Positions 33,584-41,904 of a DNA stretch of 64,000 bases are shown one piece after another (the stretch's first letter is position 1; each line of letters opens with the position of its first letter). The stretch is from CAVROT01 sp963722905 (GTDB taxonomy: Bacteria > Pseudomonadota > Alphaproteobacteria > Rhodobacterales > Rhodobacteraceae). A model generated the notes under the pieces. It was not told the DNA's origin. It searched no databases and saw only the letters and a list, made by a program, of their open reading frames with translations. The stretch is taken from NCBI GenBank assembly GCA_963722905.1, contig CAVROT010000003.1:104154-168153 (forward strand). Reading direction: 5' to 3'. The translations under genes were made by a program, and so were the position numbers.

Positions 33584-34581
33584 CAGCCGATCTTCAGGAT
33601 GCCAAACGGCTCATCCGCGACTACTACGCCGCAACCGATGCGGCGGAGGGTCCAGCGCTGGCCGATGCAATGGAACGGTATTGCGCACCGGACCTTTTGT
33701 GGCGCGGCTATCATCCGTTCGGCGAACAGATCGGCCCCCGTGCCGTCGCCGAGACGTTCTGGGCTCCGCTCAGGGCGGCGCTGCGCCGAATGCAGCGACG
33801 GCTCGACGTGTTCTTTGCGGGCCGGAACGAGATCGACGGTTTCGGCTCCGTATGGGTTGCCTCCATGGGTCATCTGATGGGCCTGTTCGACGAACCCTGG
33901 CTTGGTATTCCGCCGACCCGCAAAATTGCGATGTTGCGTTATGCCGCCTTTCACAAGATCGAGAACGGCCGCATCGCCGAAACGGCGATGTTCTTCGACA
34001 TCCCGCACCTGATGCTGCAGGCCGGGCTGCGACCGTTTCCTCCGTCCACCGCAGCCGAATTGGTACAACCCGGACCGATGACGCATGACGGTGTCATGTT
34101 CGCGCCCCAGCACGAGGCCGAGGGGAAGAAGACCCTCGCGGCCATCGACTCCATGATCAACGACTTGGCGGTCTGGAAGGATGCCCGTCAGATCTCCCTC
34201 GTCGACGAGCTGCGTCGATCGTGGAATGACGACATGGTCTGGTGGGGGCCGACGGGGATCGGTTCCACCTACACGATCGAGCGCTATGCCGATCAGCACA
34301 GCGGCCCGTTCCGCGCCGGCTTCACCGATCGCGACTTCAAGGGGCATCTCTGCCGCATGGCCGAGGGACACTTTGGCGGATTCTTCGGTTGGCCGAACAT
34401 GACGATCACGCCTACGGGCGGGTTCATGGGCATGCCGGGTACGGGCAAGCCCGGGGACCTGCGGGTGATCGACATCTACCGGCGCGATGGGGACAAGCTG
34501 ACCGAGAACTGGATCTTCATCGACTTTCTGCATTTCTGGAAACAACAGGGCCTCGACGTGTTGGGGCGCATGTCGGGATGA
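33580..34581 (+). CDS. Double SnoaL-like protein C
   Basis: A 333-residue two-half NTF2-like protein. Half 1 shows LIRDYYAATDAAEGPALADA, HLMGLFDEPWLGIPPTRKIA and FHKIENGRIAETAMFFDIPH. Half 2 shows WNDDMVWWGPTGIGSTYTIE, GWPNMTITPTGGFMGMPG and LTENWIFIDFLHFWKQQGLD. It is most similar to double protein A (27024-28067), sharing W-x-GP-x-GIG, GWPNM and ENW..(V/I)D. It is the last gene of the catabolic operon and overlaps the remnant of the hydrolase by 4 bp. Confidence 0.77.
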   Translation: MTADLQDAKRLIRDYYAATDAAEGPALADAMERYCAPDLLWRGYHPFGEQIGPRAVAETFWAPLRAALRRMQRRLDVFFAGRNEIDGFGSVWVASMGHLMGLFDEPWLGIPPTRKIAMLRYAAFHKIENGRIAETAMFFDIPHLMLQAGLRPFPPSTAAELVQPGPMTHDGVMFAPQHEAEGKKTLAAIDSMINDLAVWKDARQISLVDELRRSWNDDMVWWGPTGIGSTYTIERYADQHSGPFRAGFTDRDFKGHLCRMAEGHFGGFFGWPNMTITPTGGFMGMPGTGKPGDLRVIDIYRRDGDKLTENWIFIDFLHFWKQQGLDVLGRMSG

Positions 34582-34656
34582 TGCGTCGACCTGGCCGCTT
34601 GAAAGAGGCCCTTAATCCTGGGTGCTTTCAGGGCGTGAGGCGCAGCGCTGCGCAAG

Positions 34657-34675
34657 GGCATTCCTGCGGAATGCC
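34657..34675 (+). terminator. Possible hairpin terminator of the catabolic operon
   Basis: GGCATTCC and GGAATGCC form a perfect 8-bp stem with loop TGC, 76 bp after the last stop of the operon. No T-run follows (AGTTCGGC), so efficient intrinsic termination is doubtful. Confidence 0.3.
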
Positions 34676-34780
34676 AGTTCGGCAACACCGGCATTCAGGC
34701 GGCCTCGTCTTATAGGTCATGAGTGAAGCGTGACCTCGCCTTTTCCAGCCGAAGACAGTCCAAGCGAACGATCTCGGCGA

Positions 34781-34815
34781 TGCCGGGTGCCGGCTGCCGG
34801 CTGCCGGCTGCCGAG
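34781..34815. repeat. 7-bp tandem repeat, five units
   Basis: Five consecutive heptamers TGCCGGG, TGCCGGC (three times) and TGCCGAG. The three central units are identical. It is a short, probably slippage-generated repeat in non-coding DNA next to an IS remnant. Confidence 0.75.
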
Positions 34816-34900
34816 AAGAGCGTTGTGAATGCGACACAGTTTGACGTGAGCCCCGACCTTCCTCGGGGTGCGTGGAGGGCTAGGGTTGGATGTTTGCACG

Positions 34901-35288
34901 CTACGCGGCCCTCTCGCCCGGTCCGATCTGCGGCGCGAACCTGGCGGGCGGCGGGTTTCCCTGCGCCGAATGAGGGCGGCAGGTATCGTGGGCGTCCCGC
35001 CATGCACGGACCGCGGTGCGGGCATGGCAGAGATCGTCGAACCGGGTTCCGTGTAGCAGTCGTTCCCGGAGCCGTTCACGGGAGCTCTTTGCCAACGCTA
35101 CCGGTTCGGCCCGTCGGGCACGATCACGGGCTTTTCGTCCCAGGGGCACGCTTGCAACCGCCATGGCGCCTGACCCGCAAACCCCTCTCGCGATAGAGTC
35201 GCCCCACTCGGCAGATTTGGCGTGCAGATCGCCTGCCGGGCAATGAAGGATATGCCACTGGCAAAATCTCGAACGCTTCATTCTCCAT
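34901..35288 (-). pseudogene. Decayed IS3-family transposase (ORFB fragments)
   Basis: On the minus strand one frame (35288 to 35124) ends in CRVGRLYRERGLRVRRHGGC-KRAPGTKSP, which matches the VYRLYREEGLAVRRR..KRA.GTRAP segment of IS3-group ORFB. A second fragment reads SRERLRERLLHGTRFDDLCH followed by ARTAVRAWRDAHDTCRPHSA and PPPARFAPQI, which matches the C-terminal NGRLRDELL.ET.F..L.HAR..L.AWR.DYN..RPHS..G...P..FA block. The central catalytic part (the DDE aspartates) is deleted. It is a dead relic directly beyond the catabolic operon. No intact inverted-repeat ends are recognised. Confidence 0.68.
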
Positions 35289-35544
35289 CTCCTGAACTGG
35301 ACCCAGCTCAAGAGGTGAGAACTGGTCTCACGTCACCGCCCGGGCGAGGGGGAACTCCGACCATCGCCACGACTGTGCGACCGGGCCTTCAGCCCCCGGC
35401 TCATGGACGTTATCGGATACCGTGCTCGTCCACTGCGACGGGCGGTCGGACAGGCAGGTCGTGAGCGGAAGGTACCCCCGAGTTGCATCACCCGCCCGTC
35501 TGCCGATAGGTCGGATGCGCGGCGAGGCCCGGGGGGAGAGCGTC
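35289..35544. other. Intergenic region upstream of nudC
   Basis: No gene is seen. A small dyad, GTGAGA-ACTGG-TCTCAC (35315-35331), lies close to the inferred 5' side of the IS3 relic and could belong to its lost end. Confidence 0.35.
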
Positions 35545-36531
35545 ATGCGACTGGCCGAGACGGTGACGTTCGGGGGATCGGGGCTGGACCGCGCAGGCGG
35601 CTTGCGCGCCGATGCGGCGGCGCTTGACACGGCGGCCTCCGGTCCGGCCTCGCGGCATCTGCCGCTGTGGCGGGGCAAGCCGCTGCTGGTGGCCGATGGC
35701 GACGGCGCCGAAAGGCCCGGGTGGGTGGACGCACGCTCGCCGGTGCTGGAGGGGGCCGGTACGCGCGTCTTCCTGGGGTTGGACCGCGCCGGCGCGAATG
35801 GTGCGGCGGTGGCGTGCTTTGCCCACGACGTGTCGGGGTGGGCGCCCGAAGAGATGCCGGCGACGCTGGGCGCCTTCGCCGACCCTTCCGAGCAGCACCC
35901 GCCCGGCGTGCCGCCCGGCCACCGCTATGCGGAGCTGCGCGCCTGCATGACCCGTCTCGGTACGCGCGACGCCGAACTGGTTGCCACCGCGCGGGGCCTC
36001 CTGGGCTGGCACGGCGCGCACGGGTTCTGCGCCAGGTGCGGCACCGCCAGCGAGGCGGCCGAGGGCGGATGGCGGCGCGCGTGCCCGGCCTGCCGCGCCC
36101 AGCATTTCCCCCGCACCGATCCCGTCGTCATCATGCTGGTCACGTCGGGAAATTCAGTCCTGCTGGGCCGGGCGCCCGGCTGGCCGCCGAGGATGTATTC
36201 GCTGCTGGCGGGCTTTGTCGAGCCGGGCGAGACCGTCGAGTCCGCCGTGCGCCGCGAGACTTTCGAAGAGACGGGCGTGCGCGTGGGCGCCGTGGGCTAC
36301 CTCGCCTCGCAACCCTGGCCGTTTCCCGCATCGCTGATGCTGGGGTGCCGCGGCGACGCTCTGAGCCGCGACATCACCTGCGACCCGGCCGAGATCGAGG
36401 ACGCCCTCTGGCTGAGCCGGGAGGACATGACCGAGGTCATGACCGGCCGCCATTCGCGCGTCGATCCGCCGCGCGACGGGGCCATCGCACGGTTCCTGCT
36501 GATGCATTGGCTGTCCGACACGCTGGGCTGA
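35545..36531 (+). CDS. nudC: NADH pyrophosphatase / NAD-RNA decapping hydrolase
   Basis: A 328-residue Nudix hydrolase that cleaves NAD(H) to NMN(H) and AMP and, in characterised homologues, removes NAD caps from RNA. The zinc ribbon is FCARCGTASEAAEGGWRRAC plus CPACRAQHFPRTDPVVI. The Nudix box is GFVEPGETVESAVRRETFEE-TGV, followed by SQPWPFPASLMLG, the SQPWPFPxS signature specific to NudC. The N-terminal domain is Ala/Gly-rich. Start at ATG 35545 follows GGGGGGAGAG. Confidence 0.92.
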   Translation: MRLAETVTFGGSGLDRAGGLRADAAALDTAASGPASRHLPLWRGKPLLVADGDGAERPGWVDARSPVLEGAGTRVFLGLDRAGANGAAVACFAHDVSGWAPEEMPATLGAFADPSEQHPPGVPPGHRYAELRACMTRLGTRDAELVATARGLLGWHGAHGFCARCGTASEAAEGGWRRACPACRAQHFPRTDPVVIMLVTSGNSVLLGRAPGWPPRMYSLLAGFVEPGETVESAVRRETFEETGVRVGAVGYLASQPWPFPASLMLGCRGDALSRDITCDPAEIEDALWLSREDMTEVMTGRHSRVDPPRDGAIARFLLMHWLSDTLG

Positions 36532-36627
36532 GCGTCCGCCCCGCGGCCGCGCGCCCGGGCCCGCACCGTGGAACAGGCGGCTTCGTCGTCGATTGAGACC
36601 CCGTGCACCGATCGCGAAAGGCCGCCC

Positions 36628-37095
36628 ATGAAGTTCGACGCCCATCAGACCGTCGCCGCACCGCCGCAGACCGTACTGGACGAGGTACCCGCCGGGTTCG
36701 AGCGGCTGGCCGCCGGCTACGGTGCGGACGTCATCCGGATCGACGACGGCACGGCGGGACCTGCCGGCGCGGCCTGGCGGGTCGACTTCGCCTATCGCGG
36801 CCATCGCAAGTCGGTGGAGATCCGCACGGCCCGGTACGATCCGGCAGCGCAGCTTTGCATGGAGGGCGAGAGCGACGGTCTTCGCGTGACGGCGGCGGCA
36901 GTCGTGGAGGGGCCCGGCACCGGCCCGACGGCACTGTCGCTGGGGTTCCAGCTGGCAGCCCGTACCCTGACGGCGCGCCTGCTGATGCAGCCGCTGAAAC
37001 TGGCGCACGGGTCCCTCTCGCGGCGGCTGGACGCCCATTTGGCCGAGTTCGCACGCCGGGTGGAGGCCCGCGTCGGCCGCGCATCGGCGGAATGA
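36628..37095 (+). CDS. SRPBCC (START-like) family protein
   Basis: A 155-residue protein of the SRPBCC ligand-binding superfamily. It has the N-terminal beta-strand MKFDAHQTVAAPPQTVLDEV, a central sheet (AAWRVDFAYRGHRKSVEIRT) and a long C-terminal helix (LARRV-like, SRRLDAHLAEFARRVEARVG). Homologues sit downstream of nudC in related bacteria; the ligand is unknown. It starts 97 bp after nudC. Confidence 0.72.
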   Translation: MKFDAHQTVAAPPQTVLDEVPAGFERLAAGYGADVIRIDDGTAGPAGAAWRVDFAYRGHRKSVEIRTARYDPAAQLCMEGESDGLRVTAAAVVEGPGTGPTALSLGFQLAARTLTARLLMQPLKLAHGSLSRRLDAHLAEFARRVEARVGRASAE

Positions 37096-37311
37096 CGGGC
37101 GCCGCGCGAATGCGGGCCGGGCGCATCGCCGGCGGATCGAGGGCACGCACCGGGCGGTCGCTGACCCGTCCCGGGCGGCCCGCGATCCCGGCCCAGCCGC
37201 ATCGCTGCCATGGCCCGGAGGGCGCCCGAGCCGCACCCCGGGACGTATGGCGATCGCATTTCCTGCGCCGAAACGTTTGCGTCCTGCGGGCGTCCGGTTC
37301 ATGAACGCTCG

Positions 37312-38007
37312 ATGACCGCACGCGCTCCGGCACTTCTCGTCCATATGCTGACCGCGACCGGGGCGGTCTTCGCGATGCTCGCCATGCTCGCGGCCGTCGA
37401 TGCGCAGTGGAGCCTCATGTGGCTGTGGCTGGTCGTGGCCTTCCTGGTGGACGGGATCGACGGTCCGCTGGCCCGCAGATACGATGTCGAGGCGAACGCG
37501 CCGGAATACGACGGCGTGCTGATGGACCTCATCATCGACTACATCACCTACGTCTTCATCCCCGCCTTCGCGCTCTTCAAGTCGGACCTGCTGCCGGGCT
37601 GGACGGGGTGGATCGCGATCATCCTCATCACCTTCGCCTCGGTCGTCTACTTCGCCGACACGCGGATGAAGACGAAGGACTATTCGTTCTCGGGCTTTCC
37701 GGGCTGCTGGAACATGGTGGTGCTGGTCATGTTCGCACTGGCGCCGAACTTCTGGGTGATCCTGGGCATCGTCGCCGTTCTGGCGGTGGCGATGTTCGTG
37801 CCGGTGAAGTTCGTTCACCCGGTCCGCACGCAGCGCTGGAGGGCGGTGACGCTGCCGATGGCGATGGCCTGGGTGTTCTTCGCCGGCTGGGCGGCCTGGA
37901 TCGACTTCGATCAGGCGTCCTGGGCCCACTGGGGCCTCATCGTGACATCCGCATGGCTGGCGCTGGCGGGGGCGGCGCAGCAGGTGCTTTTCGGCGACGA
38001 CGGCTAG
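37312..38007 (+). CDS. pcs: Phosphatidylcholine synthase
   Basis: A 231-residue integral membrane CDP-alcohol phosphatidyltransferase. Pcs condenses CDP-diacylglycerol directly with choline to give phosphatidylcholine, a pathway typical of alphaproteobacteria. The catalytic signature DGIDGPLARR..(x)..APEYDGVLMDLIIDY matches the modified DGxDGxxAR...G/DxxxDxxxD motif. About eight hydrophobic segments are visible. The phosphatidylserine synthase alternative is less likely because of the DGIDGPLARRYDVE form. Convergent with the VOC gene. Confidence 0.85.
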   Translation: MTARAPALLVHMLTATGAVFAMLAMLAAVDAQWSLMWLWLVVAFLVDGIDGPLARRYDVEANAPEYDGVLMDLIIDYITYVFIPAFALFKSDLLPGWTGWIAIILITFASVVYFADTRMKTKDYSFSGFPGCWNMVVLVMFALAPNFWVILGIVAVLAVAMFVPVKFVHPVRTQRWRAVTLPMAMAWVFFAGWAAWIDFDQASWAHWGLIVTSAWLALAGAAQQVLFGDDG

Positions 38008-38011
38008 CGGG

Positions 38012-38410
38012 TCAGTCGGCGGCCGGGCGCAGTTGCCGGGCGATCCACCAGGTGGTGCCGGACGGGTCGCGGACGCCGCCCCTGAGGTCGCCGTCGCCGG
38101 CATCCTCCATGGGCAGGACCTGCGTGCCGCCCGCGTCCAACGCCCGCGCGAACGCTGCCTCGGCATCGGGGGCGTAGAGGTGCACATGGGCCGGTGCACC
38201 ACCGGGCATTTGTCCGATCATCAGGACGGTATCGTCGATGCGGCATTCCGCGTGGCGGATCGCATTGTCGGAATGCCGGATCACCCGGCCCTCGCGCGCG
38301 TCGAAGGCGGCGGCGGCGAAGTCGAGCACCGCCTGCGCATCGTCCACGACGAGGTAGGGCGACAGGCTGTTGTGACCTTCGGGTTTCCAGTCCATGCGCC
38401 AGTCTAGCAC
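38012..38410 (-). CDS. VOC family protein (PhnB/glyoxalase-like)
   Basis: A 132-residue protein of the vicinal oxygen chelate fold, PhnB-like subgroup: LSPYLVVDDAQAVLDFAAAAF, DDTVLMIGQ, HVHLYAPDAEAAFARALDAG and GDLRGGVRDPSGTTWWIAR. These paired beta-alpha-beta-beta-beta units bind metals or small ligands. No substrate can be assigned. Confidence 0.8.
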   Translation of the reverse strand: MLDWRMDWKPEGHNSLSPYLVVDDAQAVLDFAAAAFDAREGRVIRHSDNAIRHAECRIDDTVLMIGQMPGGAPAHVHLYAPDAEAAFARALDAGGTQVLPMEDAGDGDLRGGVRDPSGTTWWIARQLRPAAD

Positions 38411-38426
38411 GTCGCTCGCCCGCCGC

Positions 38427-38657
38427 TCAATCGGCCGACAGGCGGATCGGCCCCCGTGCGCCGACGGGGTCCACCGGTGCGCCGCGCTGGGTGGCCTTCA
38501 GCGGCAGCGTCGCCGCCACGCGGCGCACCCGATCCATCAGCGGGCGCCAGTCGTCCGACAGGGCGCGCGCCGCTTCGGAGGGGCAGAACGTCCGGCCCGC
38601 CCGCGCAACGGCCAGCTTCATCAGGGCCGCGGCGATGGCCTCATCCGAGGGCGGCAT
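38427..38657 (-). CDS. DUF3253 protein
   Basis: A 76-residue protein with the DUF3253 pattern: DEAIAAALMKLAVARAGRTF, CPSEAARAL, DDWRPLMDRVRRVAA and a basic C-terminal part. It resembles a small winged-helix. The start ATG 38657 lies inside the last codons of ileS (17-bp overlap), so translation is coupled to ileS. Function unknown. Confidence 0.75.
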   Translation of the reverse strand: MPPSDEAIAAALMKLAVARAGRTFCPSEAARALSDDWRPLMDRVRRVAATLPLKATQRGAPVDPVGARGPIRLSAD

Positions 38658-41652
38658 CGCAGCGCGCGCAGGTGCCGGGATGGTCGTGCGTGCCGACGTC
38701 GGGCAGGATCTTCCAGCAGCGCTGGCATTTGGCGCCTTCGGCCCGCGCGAAGACCACCGCGACGTCCGGCACCTCGTCCAGCACGAAGGCGCCCGGCGGC
38801 GCCGGTGCATCCGTCAGCGCGACGTCCGACACGATGGCCAGGTCGTCGAACGGGACCTCGCGCAGGAGGGCCAGGAGGCCCGCGTCGGCCACGTGCACGA
38901 CGGGGGCCGCTTCCAGCGAGGCGCCGATGACCTTCTCGCGTCGCTCGACCTCCAGCGCCGCCGTCACCGCCCGGCGCGCACGCCGCACCGAGGCCCAGCG
39001 CGCGGCCAGCGCGTCGTCGCGCCAGCCCTTGGGGGTGGCGGGCATGTCGGTGAGGTGCACGCTGCTGTCGGCGCCGGGATACCGTTCCAGCCAGGCCTCT
39101 TCCATCGTGAAGACCAGCACCGGCGCCAGCCACGCCACCAGCCGGTGGAACACCGCGTCCAGCACCGCGACGCAGGCCTGCCGCCGGTCGCCGTCCACCG
39201 GATCGCAATAGAGCGCGTCCTTGCGCACGTCGAAATAGAAGGACGACAGATCCCCTGTCGCGAAGGCGAAGACGTCGGCGAACACCCCCTGGAAATCGTA
39301 GGCCGCGTAGCCCCGGCGCACGCGGTCGTCGAGCTGGGCCAGCCGGTGCAGCACCCAGCGCTCCAGCTCGGGCATGGTGGCGGGGTCCACCAGCGGCACC
39401 TCGGCGGGCGGCGGCAGGTTGCCCAGCAGGAACCGCAGCGTGTTGCGCAGACGGCGGTAGCTGTCGGACGTGCCTTTGAGGATCTCGTCGCCGATCCGCT
39501 GGTCGCCGGTATAGTCGGTCTGCGCCACCCACAGGCGCAGGATGTCGGCGCCGTACTGCTGCACGATCTTGTCGGGCGCGATGATGTTGCCCACGGACTT
39601 GGACATCTTCATGCCCTTCTCGTCCAGCGTGAAGCCGTGGGTCAGCACGGCGCGGTAGGGCGCGCGCCCGATGGTCCCGCAGCCCTGCAGCATGGACGAA
39701 TGGAACCAGCCGCGGTGCTGGTCGGTGCCCTCCAGATAGAGGTCGGCCAGCCCGTCGGCGCTGCCGTCCGCCCGGTCGCGCAGGGTGAAGGCGTGGGTCG
39801 ATCCGCTGTCGAACCAGACGTCGAGGATGTCCATGACCTGATCGTAGGCGGCAGGGTCGTGCAGGCCGCCCAGGAACCGCTCCTTGGCGCCGTCGGCATA
39901 CCAGGCGTCGGCGCCCTCGGCCTCGAACGCGGCGACGATGCGGGCGTTGACGGCGGGGTCGCGCAGCAGGAAGTCGTCATCGTCGGGCTTGGCGCCGACC
40001 TTCGTGAAGCAGGTGAGCGGCACGCCCCAGGCACGCTGGCGCGACAGCACCCAGTCGGGTCGTGAGGCGATCATCGCATGAAGCCGGTTCCGGCCACCCG
40101 GCGGCGTCCACGTCACCAGGTCGTCGATGCTGGTCAGCGCGCGGTCGCGTATCGTCGTGCCGTAGTCGTCGCGCGCGTCGCCCACCGGGCGGTCGATGGC
40201 GGCGAACCACTGCGGGCGGTTCAGTCGGATGACGGGCGCCTTGGACCGCCAGCTGTGCGCGTCCGAGATGGTGATGCGCCTGGTCGCCAGCAGCGCGCCG
40301 ACCTCCTTCAGCTTGTCGATGACGGCGCGGTTGGCGCCCCCCGGCTTGCCGTTGGGCTTCAGGATCGCCGCGCCACCGAAGAGCGGCAGGTCGGCACGGA
40401 AACTGCCGTCGCCCTCGATGTTGTATGTCATGGGCAGGCCGTGTTTCACCCCGACGGCATAGTCGTCGTCACCATGGCTGGGCGCGGTGTGCACGAACCC
40501 GGTGCCCGCGTCGTCGGTGACGTGATCGCCCGGCAGGAGCGGGACGTCGTAGTCCCATTCGCCGCCGCCCCCGTCGATGCCGCGCAGGGGGTGGGCGCAG
40601 ACCAGCGCCGCCAGCTCATCGTTCTGGACGCTCCGCAAGCGACGGACCATGGAGGGCTCCAGCCGCCCGGCGCCAAGCGCCTCTTCGGCGCGCGAGTCCG
40701 ACAGGACGAGGCGCTCGCCAATGGTCGCCCAGCATTCCTCGGGGCGGCCGGTGACCTCGTAGAGTCCATAGGCTACCCCAGGGGCAAAGCAGATCGCGCG
40801 GTTCTGGGGTATAGTCCACGGCGTCGTCGTCCAGATCACCACGGAGGCGGATTCCAGTTCCGCCTCGCGGCCATGTCCCGCGTCGACGACGGCGCTGCGG
40901 GTCTCGGACGTCTCTTCCTCCGAGGGAATTACATTCTCCCGGTCGTAGACGTCCGACCGTGCGGACACGATCGGGAACCGGACCCATATCGCATCCGTCT
41001 GACGGTCGTGGTACTCGACCTCGGCCTCGGCAAGCGCCGTCTTCTCCACCGGGGACCACATCACCGGCTTGGAGCCCTGGTAGACGACGCCGTTCATCAG
41101 GAACTTCTGGAACTCCTCGGCGATGACGCGCTCGGCGTGGAAGTCCATGGTCAGATAGGGCTGGTCCCAGTTGCCGGTGACGCCCAGCCGCTGGAACTCG
41201 CCGCGCTGGACGTCCACCCAGCCGGCGGCGAAGTCGCGGCATTCGCGGCGGAACTCCACCACCGGTACGGCGTCCTTGTCGCGGCCCTTCGCGCGGTACG
41301 TCTCCTCGATCTTCCACTCGATAGGCAGGCCGTGGCAGTCCCATCCGGGGATATAGCGCGCGTCGCGGCCCATCATCTGCTGGGAGCGCGCCACCATGTC
41401 CTTGAGGATCTTGTTGAGCGCGTGGCCGATATGCAGGTGCCCGTTGGCGTAGGGCGGGCCGTCGTGCAGCGTGAACGGCGCGCGGCCCTCGGCGTTCTCG
41501 CGCAGGCGGTCGTAGACGCCGATCCGCGCCCAGCGCGCCAGCCAGTCGGGTTCGCGCTTGGGCAGGCCCGCGCGCATCGGGAAATCGGTCCGGGGCAGCG
41601 TCAGGGTGGACTTGTAGTCGGTGGTGGCGGGTGTCGCTGTGTCGGCGCACAT
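38641..41652 (-). CDS. ileS: Isoleucyl-tRNA synthetase
   Basis: A 1003-residue class I aminoacyl-tRNA synthetase. The HIGH motif is PYANGHLHIGHALNK, the KMSKS loop GMKMSKSVGN, and the CP1 editing domain includes TTTPWTIPQNRAI and DDAGTGFVHTAPSHGDDD. The C-terminal zinc finger CQRCWKILPDVGTH..CARC ends the protein. The start ATG 41652 (MCADTATPATTDYKST) is chosen over an upstream ATG at 41778 whose extra residues are unrelated. A short DUF3253 gene overlaps its 3' end. Confidence 0.95.
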   Translation of the reverse strand: MCADTATPATTDYKSTLTLPRTDFPMRAGLPKREPDWLARWARIGVYDRLRENAEGRAPFTLHDGPPYANGHLHIGHALNKILKDMVARSQQMMGRDARYIPGWDCHGLPIEWKIEETYRAKGRDKDAVPVVEFRRECRDFAAGWVDVQRGEFQRLGVTGNWDQPYLTMDFHAERVIAEEFQKFLMNGVVYQGSKPVMWSPVEKTALAEAEVEYHDRQTDAIWVRFPIVSARSDVYDRENVIPSEEETSETRSAVVDAGHGREAELESASVVIWTTTPWTIPQNRAICFAPGVAYGLYEVTGRPEECWATIGERLVLSDSRAEEALGAGRLEPSMVRRLRSVQNDELAALVCAHPLRGIDGGGGEWDYDVPLLPGDHVTDDAGTGFVHTAPSHGDDDYAVGVKHGLPMTYNIEGDGSFRADLPLFGGAAILKPNGKPGGANRAVIDKLKEVGALLATRRITISDAHSWRSKAPVIRLNRPQWFAAIDRPVGDARDDYGTTIRDRALTSIDDLVTWTPPGGRNRLHAMIASRPDWVLSRQRAWGVPLTCFTKVGAKPDDDDFLLRDPAVNARIVAAFEAEGADAWYADGAKERFLGGLHDPAAYDQVMDILDVWFDSGSTHAFTLRDRADGSADGLADLYLEGTDQHRGWFHSSMLQGCGTIGRAPYRAVLTHGFTLDEKGMKMSKSVGNIIAPDKIVQQYGADILRLWVAQTDYTGDQRIGDEILKGTSDSYRRLRNTLRFLLGNLPPPAEVPLVDPATMPELERWVLHRLAQLDDRVRRGYAAYDFQGVFADVFAFATGDLSSFYFDVRKDALYCDPVDGDRRQACVAVLDAVFHRLVAWLAPVLVFTMEEAWLERYPGADSSVHLTDMPATPKGWRDDALAARWASVRRARRAVTAALEVERREKVIGASLEAAPVVHVADAGLLALLREVPFDDLAIVSDVALTDAPAPPGAFVLDEVPDVAVVFARAEGAKCQRCWKILPDVGTHDHPGTCARCDAALG

Positions 41653-41838
41653 GGCGGTCAGGTCCTGAGGGCAAGTGTGTGGGATGGGCAAAGCGGCGAT
41701 GCGCCCGTTCGCGCGCGCCGCAGACCGGCGGCCCCGGATGTCAGGGCGCCGGGCCGATAATTCGCCGTATCCATGCAAACATGCCCACCATCCCGATATA
41801 GAAGCGGCGGACGTGGGGGTAAAGCGGCGGCCGGAACG

Positions 41839-41867
41839 AAAAAGGGCCCCGCCACGCGGCGGGACCC
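41839..41867 (-). terminator. Intrinsic terminator of the VPLPA-CTERM gene
   Basis: On the minus strand GGGTCCCGCC-GCGT-GGCGGGGCCC forms a 10-bp stem (one mismatch) followed by TTTTT. It lies 38 bp beyond the stop of the VPLPA-CTERM gene and ahead of ileS. Confidence 0.8.
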
Positions 41868-41884
41868 TCGGGCAACGTACCTCT

Positions 41885-41902
41885 GTCCCGCCGTGGCGGG
41901 AC
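41885..41902. other. Second hairpin between stop codon and terminator
   Basis: GTCCCGCC and GGCGGGAC form a perfect 8-bp stem with a GT loop, 2 bp after the stop codon of the VPLPA-CTERM gene. It has no T-run and shares the CCCGCC/GGCGGG core with the terminator beside it. Confidence 0.6.
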
Positions 41903-41904
41903 GC

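Larger units (their letters stand above)
34582..34900. other. Intergenic region after the catabolic operon
   Basis: No gene is seen. The region holds a hairpin (34657-34675), a 12-bp palindrome CGCAGCGCTGCG (34641-34652) and a 7-bp tandem repeat (34781-34815). The right end runs into a decayed IS3 transposase. Confidence 0.5.

Noticed and set aside
25154..34581. Sulfopropanediol (DHPS) degradation operon
   Set aside because: Only the HpsN-like dehydrogenase fits; TRAP transporter, HpsO/P and sulfolactate genes are absent, so the substrate is left open.
36154..38202. Very long minus-strand frame opposite nudC and pcs
   Set aside because: Low-complexity Arg/Pro/His composition; the plus strand carries clear NudC, SRPBCC and Pcs motifs over the same bases.
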